DNA from: Brachionus manjavacas
Taxonomy: Eukaryota; Rotifera; Eurotatoria; Ploima; Brachionidae
Direction: 5' to 3'
DNA length: 64,000 nt
NCBI GenBank assembly: GCA_019054805.1
Contig: JAHQIY010000011.1
Location: 3,229,001-3,293,000, forward strand
A program made the translations under genes and the position numbers. The notes under the pieces were generated by a model that did not search any database, had not been told where the DNA came from, and saw only the letters and a list, made by a program, of their open reading frames with translations. Shown piece after piece: positions 33,655 through 44,257 of the stretch. The number at the start of each line of letters is the position of its first letter. The first letter of the stretch is position 1.

Positions 33655-35580
33655 ATGGGTATTAGAGGTTTAGAGACATTTATTGATCGCATTTATAAGA
33701 GTGAAGACCGAGAAAAAGTGTTCGACTTTCTTTCTCTATCAGAACTAAAGCTGGTAATTGATGGCAACCAGTTTGTCTATGCTCTCACATCCCTTGCCAA
33801 GCATGGCCATTATGGCGGCAATTATGACCAATTTTATTCCACCTCAAAGCAGCTCCTGGCAAAACTGAAGCCCTCAATTGAAGTAGTTATCTTCGACGGG
33901 GCTAAAGAGTCGATTGAGAAGTGCCGACATCGCTTAGAACAGAGAGTGTCTCGGGTGGCAAATTTAAGTCAGAACGACAAGCCAAAAATGAGTCAGCAAG
34001 ATCACCTAATGGTCCTCAGGGAGCAGCCCTCTTTACTCAACAGACAAATTTTGTACAACCTACTGATCGAGCTGGACATTAGTTATCGCATGTGCGAAGG
34101 CGCGGCAGATCATGTCATAGCCTTGTATGCCAATGGTCACAACCCAACCAGGCAAAGATTCACAGTTATGTCCAAAGCAAGCTTTTTTAATGTTTATAAT
34201 TTGCAAAAAGGCTATTTGTCCTCAAAATACGCATTTGACATCTTTCAAAATCTGGACCAGTTGGACATGGCCAAGTTTCCAGTTTTCTGCTTGCAAAAAC
34301 TTGTCCATTTTTTTCGCCTAGAGTCACACAGAACCTGGATTTACTTTTGCATAATGCTTGGCAACAATGATGACCCAGAGCTCAAGCGAAACGCGCTCTA
34401 TTTCAAAGAATACAAAATAAACACTTCTGGCGGATGCATGGATCACCTGATAGCTCATTTGAAGCTGGAAGAAAAAATCCTGATAGAGACTAATTTTGGT
34501 CGCATTAGATCAAGCTATGTTTTCAAGCATGACACGGCTCTAAAAAAAATCGACCAACTAATTGAACTGTTCGAGATGAAGAACTCGGAGTACAAATTTG
34601 CCGAGTGCTTGGTGTCCAGCTCAAAAATAGGCGACTTTGACCGGCTTTTTTTGACCATTAAAAGCCTGAATTGCTTGTTTATAAATTGTCTTGTTGAAAA
34701 TTGCCAAGAAGACTCTGCTTTTCAGCCATCCATTGACTTTATCCATTGCATTTATGCCATTCTCTTCGCTAAGTCAAGCGTCAAATTCTCTCAAATTGAC
34801 GAATACATCCGGTCTAAAGACCCCACTAGCCAAAGCCTAATAGACGTGTGCTCAATTACCAGTTACATGTTCAATAGGACCTACAAGCAAAACAAATGTT
34901 TGAATATGCTTGACCAGATTGAGCAGAAGATGCACCAGTTCGGCATAAAAGACAACTTGACAGTGTTTTTTGTGAGCTTGGTTTTATGGCAAAATTGGCT
35001 GGACAGAAAAATGATTTCAGATGAAACAAGTGCGGTCAAAAATTCCAAAGTATTTGTGGATGCTGTGGTGAGCAACTTTCTGATTCTTATTCTGCGTCAA
35101 CAGGCCAATCTTGTGGCAAATGGTGCCGATTTGACAGATGTAAATTTGTCCAGCAAAATAGAAAAGTGTGAAAAGAGTGCAGAAATTTTGGCTCTGTATG
35201 AGAAAATGACCAGCAAAGTTTACAGTGAAGTTGATTTAGATGAATTTTTTAAAATAGATATCAAACTTGTGCATCGCATAAACGAGTTTCAGACCATCTA
35301 TTACATGCTTGGTGCTCTTTGCAAGCTGAATGAGTTCCAATTAGAAATGTTGGAGCCGAACAAGTTTCTAAATGGCTTCTTTTGTGTAAATTATATAAAG
35401 ATGTTGGACATGAAACATGATGAGAATAATAACTTGATGAATAATGATTATGTTAGAATCAATTTGTTAATAAATAGTTGCAGCTCTACAGCCACTATTC
35501 GCCAAATTATAAATACTAAAATTGAATTTTGTAAAAAATTGATTAATAAAACCAGCCTTGAAGAATTGTTAAAAAATTAA
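33655..35580 (+). CDS. ASTE1: Asteroid homologue (ASTE1-like, FEN1/XPG-fold)
   Basis: Intronless, 641 codons, similar in length to vertebrate ASTE1. The N terminus MGIRGLETFI is the XPG-N signature of the Asteroid branch of FEN1-type nucleases. It is followed by 'LKLVIDGNQFVYAL' (D36), YGGNYDQF (the YGG.YD motif of Asteroid), 'IEVVIFDGAKES' (D81) and 'ISYRMCEGAADHVIALYAN' (E148, D152) in the XPG-I region. Where active members have a D.D pair (SSDSDF) this protein has 'VMSKASFFNVYNL' (about 171-182), so both aspartates are absent; catalysis is doubtful. 'WIYFCIMLGNNDD' corresponds to the H3TH-proximal LCGND motif. Human ASTE1 acts in DNA end processing and fly Asteroid in EGF receptor signalling; the role here is inferred only. 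Composition is GC-richer than the flanks, as in the C2-PDZ gene. The start is the first ATG and matches the family. Confidence 0.88.
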   Translation: MGIRGLETFIDRIYKSEDREKVFDFLSLSELKLVIDGNQFVYALTSLAKHGHYGGNYDQFYSTSKQLLAKLKPSIEVVIFDGAKESIEKCRHRLEQRVSRVANLSQNDKPKMSQQDHLMVLREQPSLLNRQILYNLLIELDISYRMCEGAADHVIALYANGHNPTRQRFTVMSKASFFNVYNLQKGYLSSKYAFDIFQNLDQLDMAKFPVFCLQKLVHFFRLESHRTWIYFCIMLGNNDDPELKRNALYFKEYKINTSGGCMDHLIAHLKLEEKILIETNFGRIRSSYVFKHDTALKKIDQLIELFEMKNSEYKFAECLVSSSKIGDFDRLFLTIKSLNCLFINCLVENCQEDSAFQPSIDFIHCIYAILFAKSSVKFSQIDEYIRSKDPTSQSLIDVCSITSYMFNRTYKQNKCLNMLDQIEQKMHQFGIKDNLTVFFVSLVLWQNWLDRKMISDETSAVKNSKVFVDAVVSNFLILILRQQANLVANGADLTDVNLSSKIEKCEKSAEILALYEKMTSKVYSEVDLDEFFKIDIKLVHRINEFQTIYYMLGALCKLNEFQLEMLEPNKFLNGFFCVNYIKMLDMKHDENNNLMNNDYVRINLLINSCSSTATIRQIINTKIEFCKKLINKTSLEELLKN

Positions 35581-35949
35581 AATATTCATATTGTTTTTTT
35601 CTATTTTTCTTTAAGTTAATACTAAAAATTTCGATCATTTTTCACTAAGTAATTAATAAACTACCATTTATTCAAATACAAGATTAATACTTTTTTTTTA
35701 CAGAAATTAGAATAAAATTCAAAATACTCAAATAACATAAAAAACCTTTGAAAAAATTTCTCTTAAAAAATATAAAACTAAAAAAATACTCAACTTTATC
35801 TTTTTGTAATTTTTGCAAATTGAAAAATAGATTTTTTTTTATTAAAAATTTAAGTTTTAATTACCTGTATTCGTTTAATATTTAGTTCTGAAAATGAATT
35901 CAGACATGGGTAAGAATAATCCAAAAATAATAACCACCCCTTTAATTTT
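35581..35949. other. 3' flank of the Asteroid homologue
   Basis: AT-rich. 35885-35930 already resembles the 'FPCLNSFSEN' remnant of the hairpin-tail LINE (gaaaatgaattcagacatgg). Confidence 0.4.
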
Positions 35950-36250
35950 AATTTTATTTATTTACCGAGCTAATGCTCCTTCAGAATAAAAACATATAAA
36001 ATAAAAAATAAAGCTAATTAAAATAAAATATAAAAAAAGGATTCGATAATGAGAAAAAAAATTAAAAACGCTAAGTAGAAATAGCTAGAGGTTATACATA
36101 TTTTAATATTTGATAGTTCAGGATAAAAGAAAGAAATTACTAGGAGTTGGATATTTGATAAATATTGATTCAAAAACTTCTCTTTATTCTTCCACCAGTC
36201 CGACAACCAATAAAACAGAATGACTCAATCCAGCCCTGACATATCTCGGG
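35950..36250 (-). mobile_element. LINE 3' end, hairpin-tail family, copy 8
   Basis: The tail 'taccgagctaatgctccttc' is at 35962. Coding remnants at 36120-36245 match copy 4 (ggagttggatatttgata; minus-strand 'GLSHSVLLVVGLVEE'). Confidence 0.75.
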
Positions 36251-36399
36251 GTTGTGAAATTCGTTTCAATTCGATCTTTTCAACTAAGAAAAACTTGAAT
36301 AACTTTTTTACTAAAAGAGATAATTTAGTTCTGTAAAATGCTTAATGGTTAAGCTCTGGATTTTAATTGCACACCTTATTGGAATACTTTTAAATGGCA

Positions 36400-36710
36400 T
36401 GCAAAATACAGATTAAATACGTAAAATACGTAAACTTTCTTAATTTTATACTTGTAATTTTAGGTTATTTTACGAAATTTTTCGAAAAAACTGGCAAAAA
36501 CAAAAGGACCAAAAAAAAAGCCAATTTTAAAGCAATTTTTTAGAATTTTTTGAAAAATTAAAAAAAAATTTTTTCATCTTTTTACGTAAATTTACGTAAA
36601 ATCCGAATTTTTAATAGTAAAATACAAGAAAAATTTTAAAAATAAATAAATCAGATTATTTTAAATGGAAAAATTAATGATTTGACCAGTCTCCATTATT
36701 TTGAATTCCA
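36400..36710. repeat. ACGTAAA-rich repeat, related to 47.9-48.5 kb
   Basis: Several tacgtaaa words, A/T-rich inverted patches, and 'gatttgaccagtctccatt' at 36681. The same 19-mer ends the repeat at about 48448. Boundaries are uncertain. Confidence 0.45.
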
Positions 36711-37069
36711 ATTGGGATAATCTAAATAATTAATAAATTTTGTTTTGAGTCAAAATATTTTTAATAATACCTTTTTTTAATGACTTGTAAATGATAAAAT
36801 TTTTTTTGTGTTCAAGTTTTTTGGAACTTAAATGTAGCCTCAATGACCTCTTCTTCATTTTTTCGTTCTTGAGATAAAAAAAATTTTTTTTATCTCAAGA
36901 ATTTGCTCCAAACCATCTCGGTCGGATTTAAGTCTGGCGATTTCACCTTTTTTATTTTAGTAATTATTTTTAATTAAAATTTATTTTTGAAAAAAATACT
37001 CAAAAAATTTATTTTTTTTTTCAAAAAATCATTACAGATAGAAGAGGTATGTTTGGGGTCATTGTCCTG

Positions 37070-37740
37070 ATGTAACTTGAAACCAAAATCAAAATTTTCA
37101 AAAGCATTCGACAAACTATGGCGTCTGTTTGATGGTCTGTTTTTCAAGCTCAAAAATGTAATTGATGCAAGTTCGTGTAGAATTCTTTACAAATATTATA
37201 GACTTTCAAAAATATGCGTGAAATTTAATGGTAATAAAGGTGTAAATATTTGTGTCAGTGATGGTGTTAAGCAAGGAGTAATTCTCATTCATATCTTTTT
37301 AATTTTTTCATTAATGATTTGATCAAAAGCTGTATTGATTTGAATCTTGGTGCTAAAATTGGAGGAATCAATGCTTCAGTTGTTGCATAGTGTGATGATA
37401 TTGCAATACTATCACCACTCGCTTCTCATGCACAAAAAATTTTAGATAGAATCTATGAGTATTCGTTATTATGGAAAATTGAATTCAACGCCAAAAAGCC
37501 TTCTTATCTTTTTTTAAAGAAAAAACAGAATGATGACAATGCTAAGAATTTCAAACTTGGGGAGCTTGATATACCTCTCCAAAAAGGATTAATTTATCTT
37601 GGACTTTTGGCAGACAATTGAGAACATTGGAACAAAAGATTGGTGTTGAATGCCTAGAATATGAAAAAAAGTCTTACTCGAATTTTTAAATGAGCTGTTC
37701 ACGTGCCAAAACAGAGACTCATTTGACTCACTTTAGTTTT
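37070..37740 (+). mobile_element. LINE reverse transcriptase fragment
   Basis: The plus strand reads 'FSKAFDKLWR' (motif A), 'ICVKFNGNKGVNICVSDGVK' then QGVIL (motif B), after frameshifts 'FFINDLIKSCIDLNLGAKIG', 'CDDIAILSPLASHAQKILDR' (catalytic DD box, one stop just before it) and 'LIYLGLLADN'. The last segment matches the start of the LINE at 32.3 kb (GLPIGD...W), so both are one family. Degenerate. Confidence 0.85.
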
Positions 37741-38146
37741 TTGTTCATAAAATTAGAATTTCATTAGATAGTAATTTAACATTTTACTTTTATTTTGACT
37801 ACTTGAATCTTTTACTTAAGTCTGCAATTTCTTAGTTATTTTGATTTTTTTCTCTTTTTACCCCTCTCTTATGTAATCTAGACTTTAAAATTTTATATTT
37901 TAAATGGATTAATTAATTATTTATGAAAATTAATGTGATTTGTAAATCATATTTGTGATGAGGACATCACTGTGTATGTACTCGGTTCGCTGTGCAGTTG
38001 CATGCACTTGTCTGAATCAGTAGACGATGTGCATGTTGAGCGCAGGCGAGACCGTGCATACACTCGTTCCCTGCACACTGATGTGTGCTCGTCTTAATGA
38101 ATAGGCGAGCCACATGTTGTATGCATTTTGCGCTTATTACGCTTGC
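37741..38146. other. Spacer; GC-richer island from 37960
   Basis: 37960-38146 holds repeated 'tgtgcatg', 'gcatacactcg' and 'aggcgag' words at much higher GC than the surroundings and continues beyond the inserted element at 39042-39100 (gcttgcgcattatgcggcta). It is probably one pre-existing repeat cut by the insertion. Confidence 0.4.
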
Positions 38147-39049
38147 GGGTCTACCCGGTTATGTGAACATTTGGTCACATAATATGTGAACAAAAATTGT
38201 TCACGGCTTAGGTGAACAAAATGTTCACCTAATTTTAACAAATTATTTTTGTTCACATAAAGTGATTTTTTAACCTTTTTGGTGAACACCAGGTGGTTAT
38301 GTGAACAGAACTGATATTAGGTGAACAACATAAAATTTACGTGAACAGAAAGAGAATACGTGAACAAAAAAAATTTATTAATTATAATCATGAATAAGCT
38401 CGTTTAGTAAAGTAAATAATAATATTTTAGTCTTTTTTCTTTAATGGTCAATATATTTAATGACTTTTTGATTTGTGTAAATTTAGTCCACGTTCACCTT
38501 CAAAATATTTACCGCATAAAACGCATTTCACTGGATTACGCTTGTTACTAAGTACTTTTTCTACATTTTCAACCGTGGACTCTGGTATTTGTGAATTTTC
38601 TTTGGCCAAAGATTCAAAAAAAGCTGCCTTTTTTTTAGTTTCACTTAAAGAACTTTGCTTTAGACGTCTTTGAATATTGTTTATTTCATCACTTGTTCTT
38701 AAATTTAAGTAAGCGCTTACTTTTTCTTTTTTACATGATTAAAAGTTTCAAAATAATTTTTACAAACTTATGAAAAAAATATTTATGAAATTTTTTATTT
38801 TTTTATTCTTTTAATTTTTTAGCATTGAATGTTAGGTGAACAAGAGCATTTTTATGTGAACAGTCGAGGTTTATGTGATCAAGATAATTTGTATGTGAAC
38901 AGTCAAGGTTTAAGTGAACATTAGTGTTTATGTGAACAAAAATAATTTGTTAAAATTAGGTGAACATTTTGTTCACCTAAGCCGTGAACAATTTTTGTTC
39001 ACATATTATGTGACTAAATGTTCACATAACCGGGTAGACCCACGCTTGC
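38139..39049. mobile_element. 895 bp foldback transposon with 115 bp TIRs and 8 bp TSD
   Basis: The element is 38147-39041. Its first 115 bases (38147-38261) and last 115 (38927-39041) are reverse complements with one mismatch seen. The 8 bases 'acgcttgc' flank it on both sides (38139-38146, 39042-39049). Ends are GGGTCTACCCGG/CCGGGTAGACCC. GTGAACA or its complement occurs about 18 times, in the TIRs and subterminally, like clustered transposase-binding sites. An 8 bp duplication suits hAT, P, Merlin, Zisupton or Novosib-type elements. The near-identical arms imply recent insertion. Confidence 0.9.
38457..38790 (-). pseudogene. C2H2 zinc-finger coding segment inside the transposon
   Basis: On the minus strand an open run of roughly 85 codons ends at TAA (38457-38459) and contains 'LRTSDEINNIQRRLKQSSL', 'SETKKKAAFFESLAKENS' and finally 'KCVLCGKYFEGERGLNLHK' plus SKSH, a C2H2 finger (C-x2-C-x12-H-x4-H) at the extreme C terminus. 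No in-frame Met is seen. About 14 further codons upstream (YFETFNHVKK) are reached through a frameshift in an A run, and 'tttttcataag' before them looks like a splice acceptor. It may be the 3' exon of the element's own protein or a captured host exon. Confidence 0.6.
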
Positions 39050-39666
39050 GACATGATAATGTTGCTTGCGCATTATGCGGCTAGCAATTGATGCAAATTG
39101 CTAGATTTTATTAGATAAGTATTTTTTAAATATGTTTTTTTATATACATATTTCTTTTTATATACATAATGTGATTTGTATTTCCGCCCGGTGTCCTGTC
39201 TACGACGACAACCGGGCCCGGTTTTCTTTTTAGATTAATAAATTCAAAAACTTTATTAAACAATTGTTGTCTTCATTTCATTATTTTTTTTTTTTTAAAT
39301 GTAATTTGTATTTTTGTGTTTCTTTTTGAATTTGCCTATGAGGCTTAAAATGAATATTTCAGCTTATAATCGGCTAAAATAATTTATTAAAGAATGACAA
39401 AATTTCATACTGTAAAGATAAAAAATTGATTAAAATTTGGTATGTTGGCTGATATTTGAAACTTGAATTAATCTTAAAATAAAAACAGTATTTTTTTAGT
39501 TAATTTTTTTATTTTTATATGACACAAAATTTGATTGATCAAATAATTCAGTAAATAATTGATTTTAAAATTTCCTATTTAAAAATAACTTAACAAAAAT
39601 ATAATTTCTTGAGCTTTTTCTAAACCTAAAATACAGATTAGACAAAAAAATTACACAAAAAAAAAA
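39050..39666. other. Spacer with two LINE-tail-like hairpins
   Basis: 39179-39235 has a strong GC hairpin (cccggtgtc / gacaaccggg) in otherwise AT DNA, followed by A/T-rich sequence. 39325-39350 has 'gcctatgaggc', similar to the 3' UTR hairpin at 33017. Both look like 3' ends of retroelements. Confidence 0.4.
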
Positions 39667-42600
39667 TTAATTTTCTGGCTTTTGGTCACCGTTTGGCTCT
39701 TGAATACCACATACCAAATTAGCAGGTACAGCAACATCCATCAATCTTGGATAAACTAAATTCAAATTTTTCATGGTTTCTATAAATTCCTTCTTTTTCT
39801 GAGTCAACCTTGGATTAAATCGCTTTTCTTCGCCAATGCTGCTCGATGTTCGGCCAACATAGTCATGCCCCGGAAACACTGAATATTCATCCGGAAGCGA
39901 GAGAATCTTATCGTGGATAGAATCATAAAGAGTATCTGAACTGCCCTGCTGAAAATCAGTTCGTCCACAACCTCTGATCAAAAGAGCGTCACCAGTGAAA
40001 GCTATTTTGGCAGTGTGACTGACGTAAGTGAGACACCCATTAGTATGACCAGGTGTCGCTAGGACATGTAAAAATTCATTTCCAAACTGAATTTTGTCTC
40101 CTTCCTTTATGTGTATGTCAGCTTTTGCTTTACTAGCCTCACTTATCATGCTCTTTATATTTGGAATAAAGTTTTTGAGGCGTCCAGAGCCGGTTATGTG
40201 GTCAGCATGAACATGTGTGTTTACTTGAAATATAAAAAAATATTAAAAGTCTAGTAAACAAAAAAAAATCATCTTAATAAATTTTTTAATGTATTTAAAC
40301 ATCAGTTTAATCTTCTTTTGTTGTTCATTCTTGTTTTATATCTTTTCAGAATAAACTATATTTTACTTAAACAGATTCTCAATTAATAAAAAAAATTATT
40401 ACAATTAATTATTCAAAAATTTGACTTTACACAATTAAAATAAACTATTTGAATGAAATTGAGAATTGGGAATTTTAATAAAAGCCTTTTATAAATTAAA
40501 AATTATTTAAATTGACAAAATTGAGCTTTTTTTAAGTTTGATGATGAAACAAAATATGTTTCACTAAATTCAAAAAATAAAAATCAATTTTAATTAACCG
40601 AAAAATATTAATGATCAAATAGAATAATAAAATTTTGAGATTTTTTTTTTTCTATGATTTTTTCTTATTAGAATTTTTTTTCAAATTTTTAAATTTATCT
40701 TATTTAATTTATCTTTACTTAAAAAACTTTGAATTAGGTGGTTATAATTTTAAAAAATTTACTTTCCATTTCTAAATTAACATGCGATTTGATTAAAAAT
40801 AATAAATTTATTGACAAATATTTCTTTAATTTTTTTCTTCTAACTGAACTGTATAATGAAACATTGTTTGTTTCACTTACAGAAAAATCTCTTGTTCAAA
40901 ATCCATTTTTTTATTAAGAATTTAAATTTTATATGATTTTCAAAAATGTCATGTAAGTGTTGGATTTAATAAAAAATTAAATTTTTTTTTTTATTTTATC
41001 TAATAATCATCGGAGTTCAGGATAGGTAGATCCTACAAAAATGTACATACTACTTCAAAGAAAAAAAAAGAAAAGAAAAACTGTTAAACTATAAATCTAA
41101 ATAAATGATCCAACTTCAATACTGGAGTAATCAATATTAATATTAATATTGGAGTAGTTATTAATTTTCTATTAACATTTTTTTTTTGGTTCATTTATTT
41201 TTGTGAAGATATGGTTTAATATTTTTGTATTTGAATTACAAAATGTATCCAAAGTTGAAATAACATTAAAAAAGTGCGATGTTTAAAATTATTTTTTCAG
41301 TCTCAAATAAAATTAATATTAAGTTAATTTTGCAAGCTTTGAAATTAAACTCTTTAGTGAAATAGAATCAATTTAATTTTCAATGGAAATTTTAAAAAAT
41401 ATTGAAAATTCTTTTTTATTCTTTAAATAATTCATTTATTTATTTTTTTCCGAGCAAATGCTCATTCAGACTAGAATCAAATGAAAAAACTAAAAAAAAT
41501 AGTTAAATAAAATAAAATAAAATAAATAAAAAGAATAAAAATGAGCATTAAAAAGAAAAAAAAATAGATAAATGATTCATTTTGATTAAATTTTATATTC
41601 AATCATTAAAAAACTGGATCTAGTCGGTTAGGTGAACCATAGTTCACTTATAAAATTTTCCTACTCTGCCCAACTTTAAATTTTCTATGTAATTATCTTT
41701 TCTTTCTTATTTTTTATCATTACTTTAGCTTTTAAAAATTAGGTGAATAATAGTTTATTTATTTTACTAATTTTTTATTTTGAGACTGAAAAAATAATTT
41801 GAAACATCGCACTTTTTTAATGTTATTTCAACTTTGGATACATTTTGTAATTCAAACAAAAAAAATTATACCATATGTGTTTAAGTACAAAAAATTTACA
41901 AATTTAATTTTTTTTAAAGAACGCGTGTTTATCACACATAAATCTGTGTCACTCAAACTAACACTATTATTTTGGATTTGATGCCTCGACTTTGCACAAT
42001 GTCAACTAAAGGAATTATCGAAAAAGATTTTGATATTGTATTGCTTTTTTAAATAAATGATTCTTTTAATTAATTTTTAATTTTGTGAAAGTCGAAAACT
42101 TAAAATAAATCCTTAATTATTATTCCATTGATATTTCTAAATTGTCTTTTTTCAAATAAATCAAAAAAAGTTAGAATTTTTTAAAAATAGGGCAAAAATT
42201 CAATAAAAATAAATATTTTTCTAAGACTTTATTTTTTTTAAATCCGAGTCAAAGACTTTTAACTTTTAATTTTTTTTTTCACGATCAATATAATGACTAG
42301 ACAAATTCTCTAAGTATTTTAAACTAATAAATTGTCTTAATCTTGATGATTCTACGTTCCGAGATTCCAAAGTTAGTTTTTCTCCGGTTTTAAAAATTAT
42401 TCAAAAAAATCTTCCTGTTTTTCCATTAAGAGTAATTATTCAGGAATGAAGATCGCGAAAATTTTCTCCCAATTTTCAACTACAGTCAAAGTATTTTTTC
42501 TTGTCATTTTTATTGCTTAACACGATGGTGAGATTTTTTTTGCCTTCAATGAATGTGAAGGGACAAATGAAATTTCTTCTGTTCCAGGAAATGATAACCA

Positions 42601-44217
42601 AGTGAGTGTTGGACTTTAAAAAAAAAATTAAATTCTGGACTTGGACTTTATTTTGGGACTTTTAAACAACTCTGATTTATCCCGATGCATTAAACTTTTT
42701 AATTACAGTACTTATTTTCAAATTAGGGCTCTTGCCTGATATGTGACCAAGGGGGTCTTGTAATATGTGACCTGATGACTTATGTCAGTTTGGTGACCGG
42801 ATATTTTTTTTTCGATTCACATAAGTTTGGGTCACACATTATATGACCATCGATACCAAAAATTTAAAAATTTATGGGTAACCAAAATATTTTTAATGGG
42901 TCACTAAAATTTAAATAATTCCAAATTTTTTAAAGACAAAAATTTTATAAAATAATTCTTTCAACTGGTCCAGAATTTTTCAAAATTTTTTTCAAACAAT
43001 TTTTTTTTAATTGCATATTGTGGTAATTTATAAAACCCTGCTTTGTTCAATTTTTTTCAAACATTAATTTGCTTTGGTTATCCAAAAGTTTTAAGAGTTA
43101 GCAGCAATGAGTATTTATGAATTTAAACATTTTTTTTTTATCTTGTTTTAATTATTATTTAGTTTTATTGCTTTGTTTTAAATTTTTCATTAAAATACCA
43201 TAAAATTAGTGATCATGACATGGATTTAAATTAAAGTAATGTCCTTTTTATTCATTTTGTTAAAATTCACTTTGATAATATCTAAACAATAATTTAAATC
43301 GAATTTGTAACTTTTATTAACACTGAAGTAGTGACCATTCATGGACAATAATTTATTTTATACAACTTATATTTTTTTCAAATCAACTTTAAAATTTTTA
43401 ATTTTTTTTTCTAATTCAATTCAGCTATTTAACTTTTCAATTTTTTAAAATGATGACTTAATCTACTACTACTTGGTTTTTTGTTATTACAACTTTGGGA
43501 ATTTGGTTCAGAAATATTTTTGTTGTTTAACTTGAAGTGAAATTCAAATATTTTTTAATTTAAACGTATTTGATAAAGCAAATCGGGAATTTTAAATGTT
43601 GAACATTAAAAAAATTTAAACTTTAAACAATTAGAAAAAAGAATAATTAAATAATTGAAAAGTTGAATAAAACAAAAATTTGTCCATTAGTCAAATGTTC
43701 TGTGTTAATTAAAAAAAATTTTTATATTCTAAAAAATATCAAATTTTTAGTTTTATTCTTCTAAAAATTCGATTAGTAAAAGCGAATCAGGGAATGAAAA
43801 AAAAATTATGAGATCGTTTATCACAGTTTGAGATTTCACATTTTAATCACAGAATGAGGTTGCACATAATTTTTTTAAATAAAGTAATCAATTGTAAAAA
43901 AAATATATTTCTTTGGCAAAGATTTACTTACAGGCATATTTAAGTTTAAGTTCCAGCTGATTGATGAGCTCAACATCACGTTCGACCTTCTCATAAACAG
44001 GGTCGATAATGACTGCCTCTCGGGTCTTCAAGTCGGCAAGAATGTAAGTGTAGGTATAGGTGGCATTGTCGACAAGCTGTCTGAAAATGACCGCTTCATT
44101 TGGATGCTTCATGCAAGCATTGTATTTCATTGGGCTCTCACTCGACATGTTTTTCACTAGTTGGTTTTTGTAATAAACATTAAATTTTGGAATTTGTTTA
44201 ACTAAATTTTTAAACAT
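39667..44217 (-). CDS. ETHE1: ETHE1 persulfide dioxygenase (mitochondrial)
   Basis: Two exons on the minus strand: 44217-43932 and 40223-39667, joined across a split TTA codon with GTAAGT/AAG ends; the product is about 280 residues. The family oxidises glutathione persulfide to sulfite in the mitochondrial matrix (sulfide detoxification). Seen: a basic presequence-like N terminus ([13 protein letters not shown]); '[18 protein letters not shown]'; the metallo-beta-lactamase motif THVHADH (99-104); 'ATPGHTNGC' (H155) and '[19 protein letters not shown]' (D174), giving the mononuclear iron ligands H99, H155 and D174; PGHDY; and the C-terminal 'NPRLT' and 'AVPANLVCG' typical of ETHE1. The second exon alone lacks the metal motif's start, which supports the join. 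The 3708 bp intron is unusual here and carries repeats. A start at Met-24 ([10 protein letters not shown]) would give a non-targeted form. Confidence 0.93.
40495..40650. repeat. Repeat in the ETHE1 intron, second copy at 44.81-44.96 kb
   Basis: 'gatgaaacaaaatatgtttc' followed by actaaattc and 'aatattaatgatcaaat' also occurs, diverged, at 44850-44945 in the same orientation. The first word is a near-palindrome (gaaacaaaatatgtttc). Confidence 0.55.
41209..41872. repeat. Foldback element in the ETHE1 intron
   Basis: 41209-41315 and 41765-41872 are close reverse complements of about 105 bases (shared words 'aaaatgtatccaaagttg', 'aaaaaagtgcgatgttt'). Between them 41431-41475 is a degenerate LINE tail (ccgagcaaatgctc), and 41630-41660 has 'taggtgaaccatagttcac'. 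No coding capacity. Confidence 0.65.
42600..42860. repeat. Repeat fragments in the ETHE1 intron
   Basis: 42610-42680 has 'ggacttggactttattttgg' then gacttttaaacaa, like 2870-2905. 42735-42850 contains five TGTGACC/GGTCACA-type words in both orientations, resembling the subterminal motif style, though not the sequence, of the element at 38.1 kb. Confidence 0.4.
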
Positions 44218-44257
44218 TTTTATATCTTTTATTTTTCAGACGCAAATATCTAAAAAA

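Noticed and set aside
34881..35075. Minus-strand open frame inside the Asteroid gene
   Set aside because: It overlaps a long, family-matched reading on the plus strand; by-product of coding sequence.
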